From positions 1 to 51,646 of the forward strand of contig QZKS01000058.1 in assembly GCA_003599865.1 (NCBI GenBank): a stretch of DNA of 51,646 nt, given 5' to 3'. Source of the stretch: Desulfobacteraceae bacterium (GTDB lineage: Bacteria; Desulfobacterota; Desulfobacteria; Desulfobacterales; SURF-7). Position 1 is the stretch's first letter. Each line of letters begins with the position of its first letter. The notes under the pieces are model-generated. The model was not told the origin of the DNA, did no database searches, and worked only from the letters and a program-made list of their open reading frames with translations. Shown one piece after another: positions 32,047 through 41,258 of this stretch. The translations under genes and the position numbers were made by a program.

Positions 32047-34692
32047 ATGGATGACACGATCATGGAGAACCCGAAGAAAAAAAAATCAATTGCCTTTTAC
32101 CTGACCATCAGTATCCTGCTGACCACGGCAGCCTTTGAAACCGTGACGATCGGGGCGGCCTTCTGGGTGATCCGCTGGTCGGATACCCGGCATTATGAAC
32201 GAAAAATATCGGAGTATTTTCAGTTTCTTTCGGAAAATCTTTCCCTGCCTGTCTGGAATTATGACAATGACGGAATCAAAAAAATCGCCGATACCTTTGC
32301 CCAGAATGAAAATGTTTCCATGGTGGAAATAACGGATGAAAACAACAATGTCCTGTATCGTCAGATCCGGTCCATGCAGCCGGTGACGATGAAAAGGATA
32401 AAGAACATTGCGTTTAGCGGCAGGACCATCGGCCACGTCAAGGTCGGGTTCGCTCCGGGTTTTGGGAAACCATATTATCGCGAACTGCTGCTCAGTTTTC
32501 TGATTCTGGTCATGACTCTTTCCCTGCTGGCGGTCATCACCGGATTTTTTTTACGGAAGATCCTGAAAACGCCTTTGAACAACCTGATAGAGGGAATGGC
32601 TCAAATCGCCAGAGGTTCTTACGCGTTTTCCGATCATTTATATGATTATGTGGAATTCAGGAAAATCCTGGCCCAGTTTGACCGGATGGCCCAGAGCATT
32701 CGTCGGCGTGAAAGCGAACTGGCGGATATGAATCAGGAATTGTCGGCCAGTGAAACCCGTTTTCGGACCATGGCCGAATCCGTACCGTGCGCCATCTATC
32801 GATGTGTTCCGGAATCTCCATGGAATGTTCAGTTTATCGGCCCACAGATCGAAACCATCAGCGGATATCCGGCCTCCGATTTTATTCATCATAAGGCTCG
32901 CAGTTACGCCGATATTATTCATCCGGATGATCTTGAGATGGTGAAAGGATCGGTTAAGCTGGCCATGGATGAACGACGAAAATGGATTGTCGAGTACCGC
33001 ATTATTCATGCGGACGGATCCGTGCGATGGGTTTACGAGGAGGGCGTGGCTGTTTTTGATCATCAGGGTGAGCCGGCATATCTGGACGGTTTTATCCTGG
33101 ATCGGACGGAGCACAAGCAGATCGAGCTGGAGTTGAAAAAAAGCGAAGCGCATCTGCGGACCCTGATCGAAACCATACCGGATCTGATATGGCTGAAGGA
33201 TCGGAACGGGGTTTATATTTCCTGCAATCCTGAATTTGAACGGTTTTTTGGAGCCAGGGAATCGGAAATCGTGGGGAAAACCGATTATGATTTTGTCGAC
33301 AGGGAGCTGGCGGATTTTTTTCGTGAAAAAGACATGATTGCCATGGTTTCCGGAAGACCCACCATGAATGAGGAGGAAGTTACCTATGCCGATGACGGCA
33401 GGCGGGTGCAGCTTGAGACCGTGAAAACGCCCTTGTTTGATTCGGAAGGAAAACCGGTGGGCGTATTGGGAGTCGCTCATGATATCACGCAGCGCAAGCG
33501 TCAGGAAGAGGAGCTTCGCAATCTGAGGAACTATCTGGCCAACATTATCGATTCCATGCCTTCTGCGCTGATCGGTGTGGACAAAGAGGGCAATATCACC
33601 CGGTGGAACCGGGAGGCGGAAAGGATTACCGGTATCCTGCAGGAGGACGCTGCAGGGCAGCACCTGACAACGGTCATTCCAAGACTGGCGGACGAAATGG
33701 AACGTGTGCGTGAATCCATGAAGACAGGTGAAGTACGATCCGATCCTGCGCGGACCCGCTGGGAAAAGGGTGAAATGTGTTATGAAGATGTGACGGTCTA
33801 CCCTTTGAAGGCCAATGGTATCGAGGGTGCGGTCATTCGTCTGGATGATGTGACCGAAAAGGTTCGCATTAAGGAAATGATTGTGCAGAGTGAAAAAATG
33901 CTCTCTGTAGGCGTGCTGGCGGCGGGTATGGCCCATGAGATCAACAATCCTCTTGCCGGAATGATGCAGACGGCCAATGTATTGAGCAATCGCCTGGCCG
34001 ATCCGCAGCTTCCGGCGAACCAGCGCGCTGCTGAAGAGGCGGGAACTTCCATGACGGCCATCCAGGCATTCATGGAAAACCGGGGAATCCTCCGGATGCT
34101 GGAAAATATCCGACAATCCGGAATCCGGGCAGCGGAAATCGTTTCCAATATGCTCAGTTTTGCCCGCAAAAGCGACAGCACGATGTTGGCGCATAACCTT
34201 TCCGAATTGCTGGAACGGACAATGGATCTGGCCGGCACCGACTTTGATTTTAAGAAAAAACACGATTTCCGTCAGATCGAGATTGTTCGCGAGTATGAGG
34301 ACAATCTGCCCCTGGTGCCATGCGATGAAGGAAAGATTCAGCAGGTGCTTCTGAATATTCTCCGCAACGGTGCGGAAGCAATGCAGGGAGAGGAAGAGGC
34401 AGGTATGAAAAGGGCACCCAGATTCATTCTGCGCCTTTCCCATGAAAAGAAGGAAGATATGGTTGTCATGGAAATTGAGGACAATGGCCCCGGCATGGAC
34501 GAAGAAACATGCAAGCGTGTTTTTGAGCCCTTTTTTACCAAAAAAACGGTCGGCAAGGGAACCGGCCTGGGACTGAGCGTTTCTTATTTTATTGTCACGG
34601 AAAATCACGGCGGCCGGCTGAGCGTTGAATCCAAACCCGGCAAGGGTTCGAATTTCATCGTCAAGCTGCCCGTAAAACGAAAAACCGGATGA
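32047..34692 (+). CDS. Membrane-bound multi-PAS sensor histidine kinase
   Basis: 881 aa. Layout: membrane helix ~15-43, periplasmic sensor ~44-146, membrane helix ~147-169, HAMP-like linker to ~225, then three PAS domains (about 238-355, 360-480, 495-610), HisKA with phospho-acceptor His630 in 'AGMAHEINNPLAGMMQT', and an HATPase domain with N box 'QQVLLNILRNGAEAM', G1 'DNGPGMDEE' and G2 'GKGTGLGLS'. It senses an external or redox-type signal and passes phosphate to a receiver; the next two proteins each carry two receivers. An ATG at 32062 is an alternative start; no strong ribosome site. Full-length and intact. Confidence 0.92.
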   Translation: MDDTIMENPKKKKSIAFYLTISILLTTAAFETVTIGAAFWVIRWSDTRHYERKISEYFQFLSENLSLPVWNYDNDGIKKIADTFAQNENVSMVEITDENNNVLYRQIRSMQPVTMKRIKNIAFSGRTIGHVKVGFAPGFGKPYYRELLLSFLILVMTLSLLAVITGFFLRKILKTPLNNLIEGMAQIARGSYAFSDHLYDYVEFRKILAQFDRMAQSIRRRESELADMNQELSASETRFRTMAESVPCAIYRCVPESPWNVQFIGPQIETISGYPASDFIHHKARSYADIIHPDDLEMVKGSVKLAMDERRKWIVEYRIIHADGSVRWVYEEGVAVFDHQGEPAYLDGFILDRTEHKQIELELKKSEAHLRTLIETIPDLIWLKDRNGVYISCNPEFERFFGARESEIVGKTDYDFVDRELADFFREKDMIAMVSGRPTMNEEEVTYADDGRRVQLETVKTPLFDSEGKPVGVLGVAHDITQRKRQEEELRNLRNYLANIIDSMPSALIGVDKEGNITRWNREAERITGILQEDAAGQHLTTVIPRLADEMERVRESMKTGEVRSDPARTRWEKGEMCYEDVTVYPLKANGIEGAVIRLDDVTEKVRIKEMIVQSEKMLSVGVLAAGMAHEINNPLAGMMQTANVLSNRLADPQLPANQRAAEEAGTSMTAIQAFMENRGILRMLENIRQSGIRAAEIVSNMLSFARKSDSTMLAHNLSELLERTMDLAGTDFDFKKKHDFRQIEIVREYEDNLPLVPCDEGKIQQVLLNILRNGAEAMQGEEEAGMKRAPRFILRLSHEKKEDMVVMEIEDNGPGMDEETCKRVFEPFFTKKTVGKGTGLGLSVSYFIVTENHGGRLSVESKPGKGSNFIVKLPVKRKTG

Positions 34693-34699
34693 ATGTTCA

Positions 34700-37384
34700 A
34701 TGGAAAAAACCATAACCATTCTGATTATTGACGATGAACCGATTGTCCTGGAAAGTATGGCGGATTACCTGGAAGATCAGGGTTTTCAGGTATTGAAGGC
34801 CGACAACGGATATACAGGCCTTGAGATTCTGACCTCCCGTCATCCGGATCTGGTTCTGACAGACCTGCGCATGCCGGGGATGGATGGTCTGGAAGTGCTG
34901 AAGCGTGCCGGAAAAATCATGCCGGGGGTACCGTTCATCGTGGTATCCGGAACCGGTAATATCCGGGATGCCATTCAGGCTGTACGATTCGGCGCATGGG
35001 ACTATATTCTCAAACCGGTCGAGGATCTGTCCGTCATTTCCCATGCGGTGGAAAAGGCCATGGAACGTGTCCGGCTGCTGACGGAAAATCAGGTTTACCA
35101 GGAGAATCTGAAGGCACTGCATATCCAGGAACAGCAGCTCCGGGATCTGGCGGAGATGCTGCCGGAAGCGGTGTTTGAAACGGATCCGGATTTCAACCTG
35201 ACCTTTGCCAACCGCAGGGCCTTTGATCTGTTCGGATATTCCAGAGAGGATTTTCTCCGCGGGCTGAATGGTATCCATATGCTGGCACCCGAAGAACGGC
35301 AGCGTGCCCGGGAGGATTTCGGAAAGCATCTGGGGTCAAAAGACATCGAAGCATTTGAATACAAGGGAATACGAAAGGACGGCAGCACGTTTCCCATGTT
35401 TTTTCGTGTTAATGCCATCATGGAAAAGGATCGCCTTACCGGTTACCGGGGTGTCATTGTGGATATCACCGAGCGCAAGCGGACAGAAGAGATCCTGATG
35501 AAAAGTGAGAAAAAATACCGGACGATCATCAATGAATCTCCCATTGGGATTTTTTATTTTGACCGGGAAGGAACGATTCTGGAGTGCAATAAAAAATTCG
35601 TCGATATCATCGGTTCATCCTATGAACTGCTGATCGGCCTGAATATGCCGAAGCAGTTGAAGGATGAAAAGATGATACAGGCTGTCCGGCAGACGCTTTG
35701 TGAAGGAGAAGCGTATTATGAAGGGTTGTATGCGTCTGTTACCTCCGGCAAGAAGACCTTTGTAAAAATTATTTTTAAGGGAATCCGGCATGAAGAAAAT
35801 GAAGTGACCGCCGGTGTAGGACTGGTGGAGGATATCTCGGAACGGAAACTTGCGGAAGAAGAGCAGCAGATCAGCGAGCAGCGCTACCGTACACTGTTTG
35901 ATCAATCCACGGATGCGATTTTTCTGGTGGATAAACATTCCGGACGGTATCTGGATGCCAACAGGTCAGCGGAAAAGCTGACAGGACGGTCGCTGAAAGA
36001 GTTAAAACAACTGACGGTTCATGACGTCACCCCCTTCGGAGCATCCGGGCGTCTTGGCTTGATCGCCGAATCCGTAAAGGCGGAAAAGCTGGGACAGGTA
36101 GCTTACCTTCGCCCGGACGGTGAGAGGCGGATTGCCGCTCTCAGCTCTGTTCCGCTGGATCATGACATGGTCATCGGCATTGCCAGGGACATCACCGATG
36201 AACTGGCCATGGAAAACCAGCTCCGGCAGGCTCAGAAAATGGAGGCCATCGGGACCCTTGCCGGAGGCATTGCCCATGATTTCAATAATATTCTGTCGGC
36301 CATTATCGGATATTCCGAACTGCTTCTATCGGACATTGCGCCCGGCGACCCTTCCCGGAACAAGATCATGACCATATACCGGGCCGGCGAGCGGGCGCGT
36401 GATCTGGTGTCCCGGATTCTGACATTCAGCCGCAGCGAGGAGCCGATCAGTTCTCCGGTCCGCATGGACCAGGTGATCCATGAATCTCTCAACCTGCTCC
36501 GGCCGGCCATCCCAAGCACCATTACCATCCGGCAGAACATTGAAACCGGAAGCCATGTTTACGGTGAACCCACCCGGCTTCAACAGATTGCCTTGAACCT
36601 TTGTACCAATGCCTATCATGCCATGGAGGACACCGGCGGCGTACTGGATATCTCCCTGGTCGATGAGGAGATTTCGGAACAGGAGGCGGCTGTTTATCGG
36701 CTGGCGCCGGGAGATTACCTGAAGCTGAGCATTGCCGATACCGGTTGCGGCATTCCGGTGGAGCAGATGGACCGGATTTTCGATCCGTATTTTACAACCA
36801 AGGAACAGGGAAAGGGAACCGGTCTGGGACTGTCCATGGTTCTTGGTATTGTCAAGAGTCATGGCGGTGCGGTTTCCGTAGAGAGTCAGGTCGGCAGGGG
36901 AACCCGGTTCGATGTTTATCTGCCCAAAGCCCGGTATGAAGATATCCCGTCGGCAAAAGTGGAAAACCTGGCATCCGGGGGAAGAGAAAACATCCTCCTG
37001 GTGGATGATGAAAGGGACATCACGGATGTGCAGGCGGAGATGCTCAAACGGCTTGGCTATCAGGTCACCGTTACAAACAAGGTTGAGGAAGCCGTTGATA
37101 TTTTTGCCGCAAATCCAAAACAATTCGATCTCGTCATTTCCGATATGACCATGCCGAACATGACCGGCATTCAGCTGGCGGAGAAGCTCAAAACCATCAA
37201 ACCGGAAATCCCGTTGATCATCTGCTCCGGCTATAATGAAGAAACCTCCGGCAAAAATCTTCGCGGCAAGCCGGTCGATGCGTTTCTGCAAAAACCGGTG
37301 GCCATGGGGGATCTGGCAAAAGCCGTCCGGAAAATCCTGGACACGAAATCGATTTCAGACAGCACAAAGATGGATCGGGAATGA
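34700..37384 (+). CDS. Soluble hybrid histidine kinase (REC-PAS-PAS-PAS-HK-REC)
   Basis: 894 aa, no membrane helix. N-terminal receiver with phospho-acceptor Asp55 ('DLVLTDLRMPGMDGLEVL') and Lys in 'WDYILKPVED'; PAS domains near 150-265, 275-390 and 395-505; HisKA with His526 ('GGIAHDFNNILSAIIGYSEL'); HATPase with 'DTGCGIPVEQMDRIFDPYF' and 'GKGTGLGLSMV'; C-terminal receiver with Asp815 ('DLVISDMTMPNMTG'). The two receivers flanking a kinase make it a phosphorelay hub. It starts 7 nt after the first kinase stop and its own stop overlaps the next start (ATGA), so the three genes form one operon. Confidence 0.93.
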   Translation: MEKTITILIIDDEPIVLESMADYLEDQGFQVLKADNGYTGLEILTSRHPDLVLTDLRMPGMDGLEVLKRAGKIMPGVPFIVVSGTGNIRDAIQAVRFGAWDYILKPVEDLSVISHAVEKAMERVRLLTENQVYQENLKALHIQEQQLRDLAEMLPEAVFETDPDFNLTFANRRAFDLFGYSREDFLRGLNGIHMLAPEERQRAREDFGKHLGSKDIEAFEYKGIRKDGSTFPMFFRVNAIMEKDRLTGYRGVIVDITERKRTEEILMKSEKKYRTIINESPIGIFYFDREGTILECNKKFVDIIGSSYELLIGLNMPKQLKDEKMIQAVRQTLCEGEAYYEGLYASVTSGKKTFVKIIFKGIRHEENEVTAGVGLVEDISERKLAEEEQQISEQRYRTLFDQSTDAIFLVDKHSGRYLDANRSAEKLTGRSLKELKQLTVHDVTPFGASGRLGLIAESVKAEKLGQVAYLRPDGERRIAALSSVPLDHDMVIGIARDITDELAMENQLRQAQKMEAIGTLAGGIAHDFNNILSAIIGYSELLLSDIAPGDPSRNKIMTIYRAGERARDLVSRILTFSRSEEPISSPVRMDQVIHESLNLLRPAIPSTITIRQNIETGSHVYGEPTRLQQIALNLCTNAYHAMEDTGGVLDISLVDEEISEQEAAVYRLAPGDYLKLSIADTGCGIPVEQMDRIFDPYFTTKEQGKGTGLGLSMVLGIVKSHGGAVSVESQVGRGTRFDVYLPKARYEDIPSAKVENLASGGRENILLVDDERDITDVQAEMLKRLGYQVTVTNKVEEAVDIFAANPKQFDLVISDMTMPNMTGIQLAEKLKTIKPEIPLIICSGYNEETSGKNLRGKPVDAFLQKPVAMGDLAKAVRKILDTKSISDSTKMDRE

Positions 37385-39699
37385 ACAAGAAAATCCTTAT
37401 TGTGGATGACGATGTCAGTACCTGTAAAATCCTGGAACTGGTGCTCGGGAAAAAAGGGTATGATGTGCGAACGGTCAACAGCGGAAATGCCGCTATTCTG
37501 GAAAACCGGGTGCAGTTTTTTGATATCGCCATGATGGACATTCATCTGCCGGACCGGGAAGGGATTGAGCTTTTGTCCCACTTTAAAAAGGTCTGTCCCG
37601 ATACCGCCGTGGTCATGATCACCGGAGATGCATCGGCGGAAAACGCGATCCGGGCGCTGAATGAAGGGGCGGATGCCTATATCACCAAGCCCTTCAACAT
37701 GGAATATGTGGAACACATTCTGGATCAGGTGGTTGAAAAACTGAAACTGCGGGAGGATAATCTTCTTTTAAATCGAAAGCTTCAGCAGGAGCTGGGCGAA
37801 AAAATCCGGGCTGAGGCAACCCTCATCAATAATCTGAATTTTATTCAGAAGCTGATCAATATTTTCCCCAGTCCCATCTTTTATAAGGATGCCAAAGGGC
37901 GTTATCAGGGGTGTAATACGGCATTTGAAAAATATGTGGGAAGGTCTCAGGAGGAGATTATCGGGAAGACAGACCGTGATATCGCACCCGGCGATTCGGA
38001 AAAACAGATTCTTTCCGCCGGTGACGGACTGATCCGGAATGAAGATGAACAGGAACAGGAAGCTTCCATCCAATATGCCGACGGAACGGTTCATCACATG
38101 ATTGTGAAAAAGGCGTTTTATACGGATTCGGCCGGCAAACCTGCCGGACAGTTCTGTATTATGGTGGATATTACCGGGCGGAAAAATGCGGAAAAGGAAC
38201 GGCTCAGGCTATCCACCGCAATCGAGCAGGCAACCGAGAGCATTGTGATTACGGATAAGGATTCCATCATGCAGTATGTCAATCCGGCGGTGGAAAAAGT
38301 GACCGGTTATTCACGGGAGGAATTGATCGGAAAAAAGCCTTCCATACTCAACAGCGGCCGGCATCCGGAATCGTTTTATCAGGATATGTGGCAGACCTTG
38401 TCCGAGGGAAGGGTGTGGACCGGGCATCTTGTCAACAAACGCAAGGACGGCTCCCTGTATGAGGAAGAGGCCTCCATTACACCGGTAAAGGACAATCTAG
38501 GCAATATTTCCAATTATGTGGCGGTGAAACGAGATGTGACAGAGGAGGTCCGGCAGCGCAAACAGCTTCAGGTCGCCCAGAAAATGGAAGCCATCGGCAC
38601 ACTGGCCGGAGGGATTGCCCATGACTTTAACAACATTCTGGCAGCCATCATGGGCTACTCCGAACTGGCGCAGGATGAACTCCCCAAGGGCAGCCGGGTT
38701 CGGTCCCATTTTGATGAAATTCAAAAGGCCAGTGTCCGTGCAAAAGAACTGGTGCATCAGATTTTAACCATCAGCCGCCAGGATGAGTATGAAAAGTATC
38801 CGGCACAGATTCACCTGATCATGAAAGAGGTGGTCAAGCTAATGCGGGCAACCCTGCCCGCATCCATTGAAATCAAAACGGAAATCGTGAAATGCCGGTC
38901 GGTGCTTGCGGACGCGACGCAGATTCACCAGGTCTTGATGAATCTGTGCACCAATGCCTATCATGCCATGTCGGATACCGGAGGAATTCTTGAGCTGTCC
39001 CTGCGCGAAGTCCAATTCGAGTTTTCCATTATCGTGGGAGAGATCATGCTTCTTCCGGGTGATTATGTCGAGATTGCCGTTCGGGATTCCGGACATGGAA
39101 TCGATGAGAAAACGATCGGACGGATTTTTGATCCCTATTTTACGACCAAACCCAAGGAAAAAGGAACCGGTCTGGGCCTGTCCATTGTTTACAGTATCAT
39201 CCAGCAGCATAATGGGGCGATCCGGGTGCAGAGCAAGGTGGGAAAGGGAACGGTTTTTCAGACTTTTCTTCCGGTTTATACGGATACGATGAAAAAGAAG
39301 GCCCCTGACCGGAAGCAAATTCCCGGTGGAAATGAAAAAATTCTGATTGTGGATGATGAACCGCAGCTGGCCGGCCTGGGTGAAAAAATGCTTTCTCCGC
39401 TGGGATATGCGGTCGAGATTTTTACATCTGCTGAAGAAGCCCTGAAAGCATTTCAGGCCAGACCGGAATATTTTGATCTGGTCATCACCGATATGGCCAT
39501 GCCGAAAATCAGCGGCATTCAACTGGCAGCATCCCTTCGGAATCTCAGGAACAATATTCCGATCATTCTCTGTACCGGATTTTCAGAACAGGTTACCGAT
39601 GATGTCCTGAAACAGGCAGGCATCTCAAAGATGATGTTGAAACCGCTGTCTAAAAGTGAGCTGGCATCTGCGGTCAGGACGATGCTGGATGCGGAATGA
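37381..39699 (+). CDS. Soluble hybrid histidine kinase (REC-PAS-PAS-HK-REC)
   Basis: 772 aa, no membrane segment. Receiver 1 with Asp53 ('FDIAMMDIHLPDREGIELL') and 'DAYITKPFN'; two PAS domains (about 150-270 and 275-395); HisKA His414 ('GGIAHDFNNILAAIMGYSEL'); HATPase with 'DSGHGIDEKTIGRIFDPYF' and 'KGTGLGLSIV'; receiver 2 with Asp704 ('DLVITDMAMPKISGIQLAAS'). From the HisKA onward it is strikingly similar to the preceding protein, so the pair probably arose by gene duplication. No HTH, GGDEF or other output domain is present in any of the three proteins. Confidence 0.93.
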   Translation: MNKKILIVDDDVSTCKILELVLGKKGYDVRTVNSGNAAILENRVQFFDIAMMDIHLPDREGIELLSHFKKVCPDTAVVMITGDASAENAIRALNEGADAYITKPFNMEYVEHILDQVVEKLKLREDNLLLNRKLQQELGEKIRAEATLINNLNFIQKLINIFPSPIFYKDAKGRYQGCNTAFEKYVGRSQEEIIGKTDRDIAPGDSEKQILSAGDGLIRNEDEQEQEASIQYADGTVHHMIVKKAFYTDSAGKPAGQFCIMVDITGRKNAEKERLRLSTAIEQATESIVITDKDSIMQYVNPAVEKVTGYSREELIGKKPSILNSGRHPESFYQDMWQTLSEGRVWTGHLVNKRKDGSLYEEEASITPVKDNLGNISNYVAVKRDVTEEVRQRKQLQVAQKMEAIGTLAGGIAHDFNNILAAIMGYSELAQDELPKGSRVRSHFDEIQKASVRAKELVHQILTISRQDEYEKYPAQIHLIMKEVVKLMRATLPASIEIKTEIVKCRSVLADATQIHQVLMNLCTNAYHAMSDTGGILELSLREVQFEFSIIVGEIMLLPGDYVEIAVRDSGHGIDEKTIGRIFDPYFTTKPKEKGTGLGLSIVYSIIQQHNGAIRVQSKVGKGTVFQTFLPVYTDTMKKKAPDRKQIPGGNEKILIVDDEPQLAGLGEKMLSPLGYAVEIFTSAEEALKAFQARPEYFDLVITDMAMPKISGIQLAASLRNLRNNIPIILCTGFSEQVTDDVLKQAGISKMMLKPLSKSELASAVRTMLDAE

Positions 39700-39870
39700 A
39701 GGTGAACATTTCATAAACCCCGAGTCGTCTCCGGTGTACCTGCCATACGGCCGATTTTTCCGCTGAACCCGGAAACCCTGCATTTTTTTCCTTTCCGTTT
39801 TTCTTCCCCAGGGCACGATAATTCTCTTTAACTGTTTGTTATCCTATTAAAAATTTAAATATTTTTCAGG

Positions 39871-39886
39871 TGGCACATGTTTTGCT
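39871..39886 (+). promoter_or_regulatory. Sigma54 (-24/-12) promoter of the pse operon
   Basis: TGGCAC-ATGTT-TTGCT: the invariant GG (39872-39873) and GC (39884-39885) are separated by exactly 10 nt, and the flanking bases match the TGGCAC-N5-TTGC consensus. Transcription would start near 39897, ~115 nt before the pseB fusion. An enhancer-binding protein site further upstream was not identified. Confidence 0.85.
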
Positions 39887-39900
39887 GACTGAAGTTAATG

Positions 39901-39922
39901 AAAAAGTTTCATTAAACTTTTT
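39901..39922 (+). promoter_or_regulatory. 22-bp dyad just downstream of the sigma54 promoter
   Basis: AAAAAGTTT-CATT-AAACTTTTT is a perfect 9-bp inverted repeat beginning about 4 nt after the expected transcription start. Its position suits an operator that blocks initiation or early elongation, or an RNA hairpin. The MerR-like domain encoded by the first gene is a candidate ligand; MerR proteins bind dyads of about this size, though usually inside the -35/-10 spacer. Confidence 0.55.
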
Positions 39923-40012
39923 ACCGATACACGCCGATGGATATACTAAAGGTTTCAGTGCATCTTCCAGTCTCGGATTAAAAGCAACCCAAATAAAAAA
40001 AAGGTGATTATT

Positions 40013-41224
40013 ATGAGTTATCGAATCCAGGAGGTCGGCAAAAAGATTGATGTCCCTGTATCCACTATTCGATATTGGCAGAAAGAGTTTTCCGACTATA
40101 TCAAACCATTTAAGACAGAGGGTGGGCAGCGGAGGTATTCGGAGCAGGATCTTTTTACCCTGACCCGGATCAAGGATATGCTGTACCGGAATAATAAAAC
40201 CGTCGAGCAGGCACGTGTCCTTCTGTGCAACGGAAATTCGGATGTCGGGAAGATTGACTGGACAACCCAGACGATTCTGGTAACCGGCGGCACCGGATCT
40301 TTTGGAAAACATTTCTGCCGGATCATGAATGAAAAATACAAACCAAAGGTCATTCGTGTTTACAGCCGTGATGAGCTGAAGCAGCATGAAATGCGTCAGG
40401 AGTTCGGTGATGAACGGGTGCGGTATTTTCTCGGCGATGTCAGGGATCTGGAACGGCTGAAAAGAGCCATGGTCGGGGTGGATATCGTCATCCATGCCGC
40501 TGCCTTGAAGCAGGTTCCGGCATGCGAGTACAATCCGTTTGAGGCGGTAAAAACCAATATTTTCGGCGCCCAGAACATCATCAATGCCGCCATTGATTCC
40601 GGTGTCAAAAAAGTGGTCGCGCTGAGCACGGATAAGGCGGTAAACCCCGTGAATCTGTATGGGGCGACAAAACTCTGCTCGGACAAGATTTTTATCAACG
40701 GGAATTCCTATGCCGGTGAAAAAGGAACAAGGTTCAGCTGCGTCCGTTACGGCAATGTCATCGGAAGCCGCGGCAGTGTGATTCCTCTTTTCCGGGAGCA
40801 GAAAAAGAAAGGCGAAATCACCATCACCGACGAGCGGATGACCCGTTTCTGGATTTCCCTTGATGAGGCGGTTCAACTGGTTCTGGACGGTTTGTCCCAC
40901 ATGCAGGGTGGAGAAATTTTTGTACCCCGCATCCCCAGCATGAAAATCATCGATCTGGCCAGGGCCGTGGCACCGGATTGCAGAATCAGAACCATCGGCA
41001 TACGGCCGGGTGAAAAGCTGCACGAGTCGCTGATCACGGAAGAAGACGGAAGAAATACCTTGAAGTACAACGGGATGTATATTGTCATGCCCCAGCATGA
41101 GTGGTGGGAGCGCAAGAACTACACCAATGCGACGGAACTTCCGGAAGGATTTTCCTATACCAGCGACAACAACAAAGAATGGATGACCGTTGATGATCTG
41201 AGAGCGGTGATCAGCAGCAATTAA
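40013..41224 (+). CDS. pseB: MerR-type DNA-binding domain fused to UDP-GlcNAc 4,6-dehydratase PseB
   Basis: 403 aa, ATG 40013 with AAGGTGA 6 nt upstream (a GTG at 40004 lies inside that site). Residues 1-~72 are a MerR winged helix: 'YRIQEVGKKIDVPVSTIRYW', 'GGQRRYSEQDLFTLTRIKDM'. From ~80 the enzyme is complete: NADP loop TGGTGSFG (91-98), 'SRDELKQHEM' and 'STDKAVNPVNLYGATK' with Asp207, Lys208, Tyr216 and Lys220. These sit a constant 75 residues later than in H. pylori FlaA1 (D132, K133, Y141, from memory), so the MerR part is a clean addition. PseB converts UDP-GlcNAc to the 4-keto-6-deoxy-L-altro sugar, the first step to pseudaminic acid. The frame has no stop and no internal ribosome site between the halves. 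Confidence 0.9.
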   Translation: MSYRIQEVGKKIDVPVSTIRYWQKEFSDYIKPFKTEGGQRRYSEQDLFTLTRIKDMLYRNNKTVEQARVLLCNGNSDVGKIDWTTQTILVTGGTGSFGKHFCRIMNEKYKPKVIRVYSRDELKQHEMRQEFGDERVRYFLGDVRDLERLKRAMVGVDIVIHAAALKQVPACEYNPFEAVKTNIFGAQNIINAAIDSGVKKVVALSTDKAVNPVNLYGATKLCSDKIFINGNSYAGEKGTRFSCVRYGNVIGSRGSVIPLFREQKKKGEITITDERMTRFWISLDEAVQLVLDGLSHMQGGEIFVPRIPSMKIIDLARAVAPDCRIRTIGIRPGEKLHESLITEEDGRNTLKYNGMYIVMPQHEWWERKNYTNATELPEGFSYTSDNNKEWMTVDDLRAVISSN

Positions 41225-41258
41225 CGGAATCCGATGGAACCGGAAAGGTGTTGAATTC

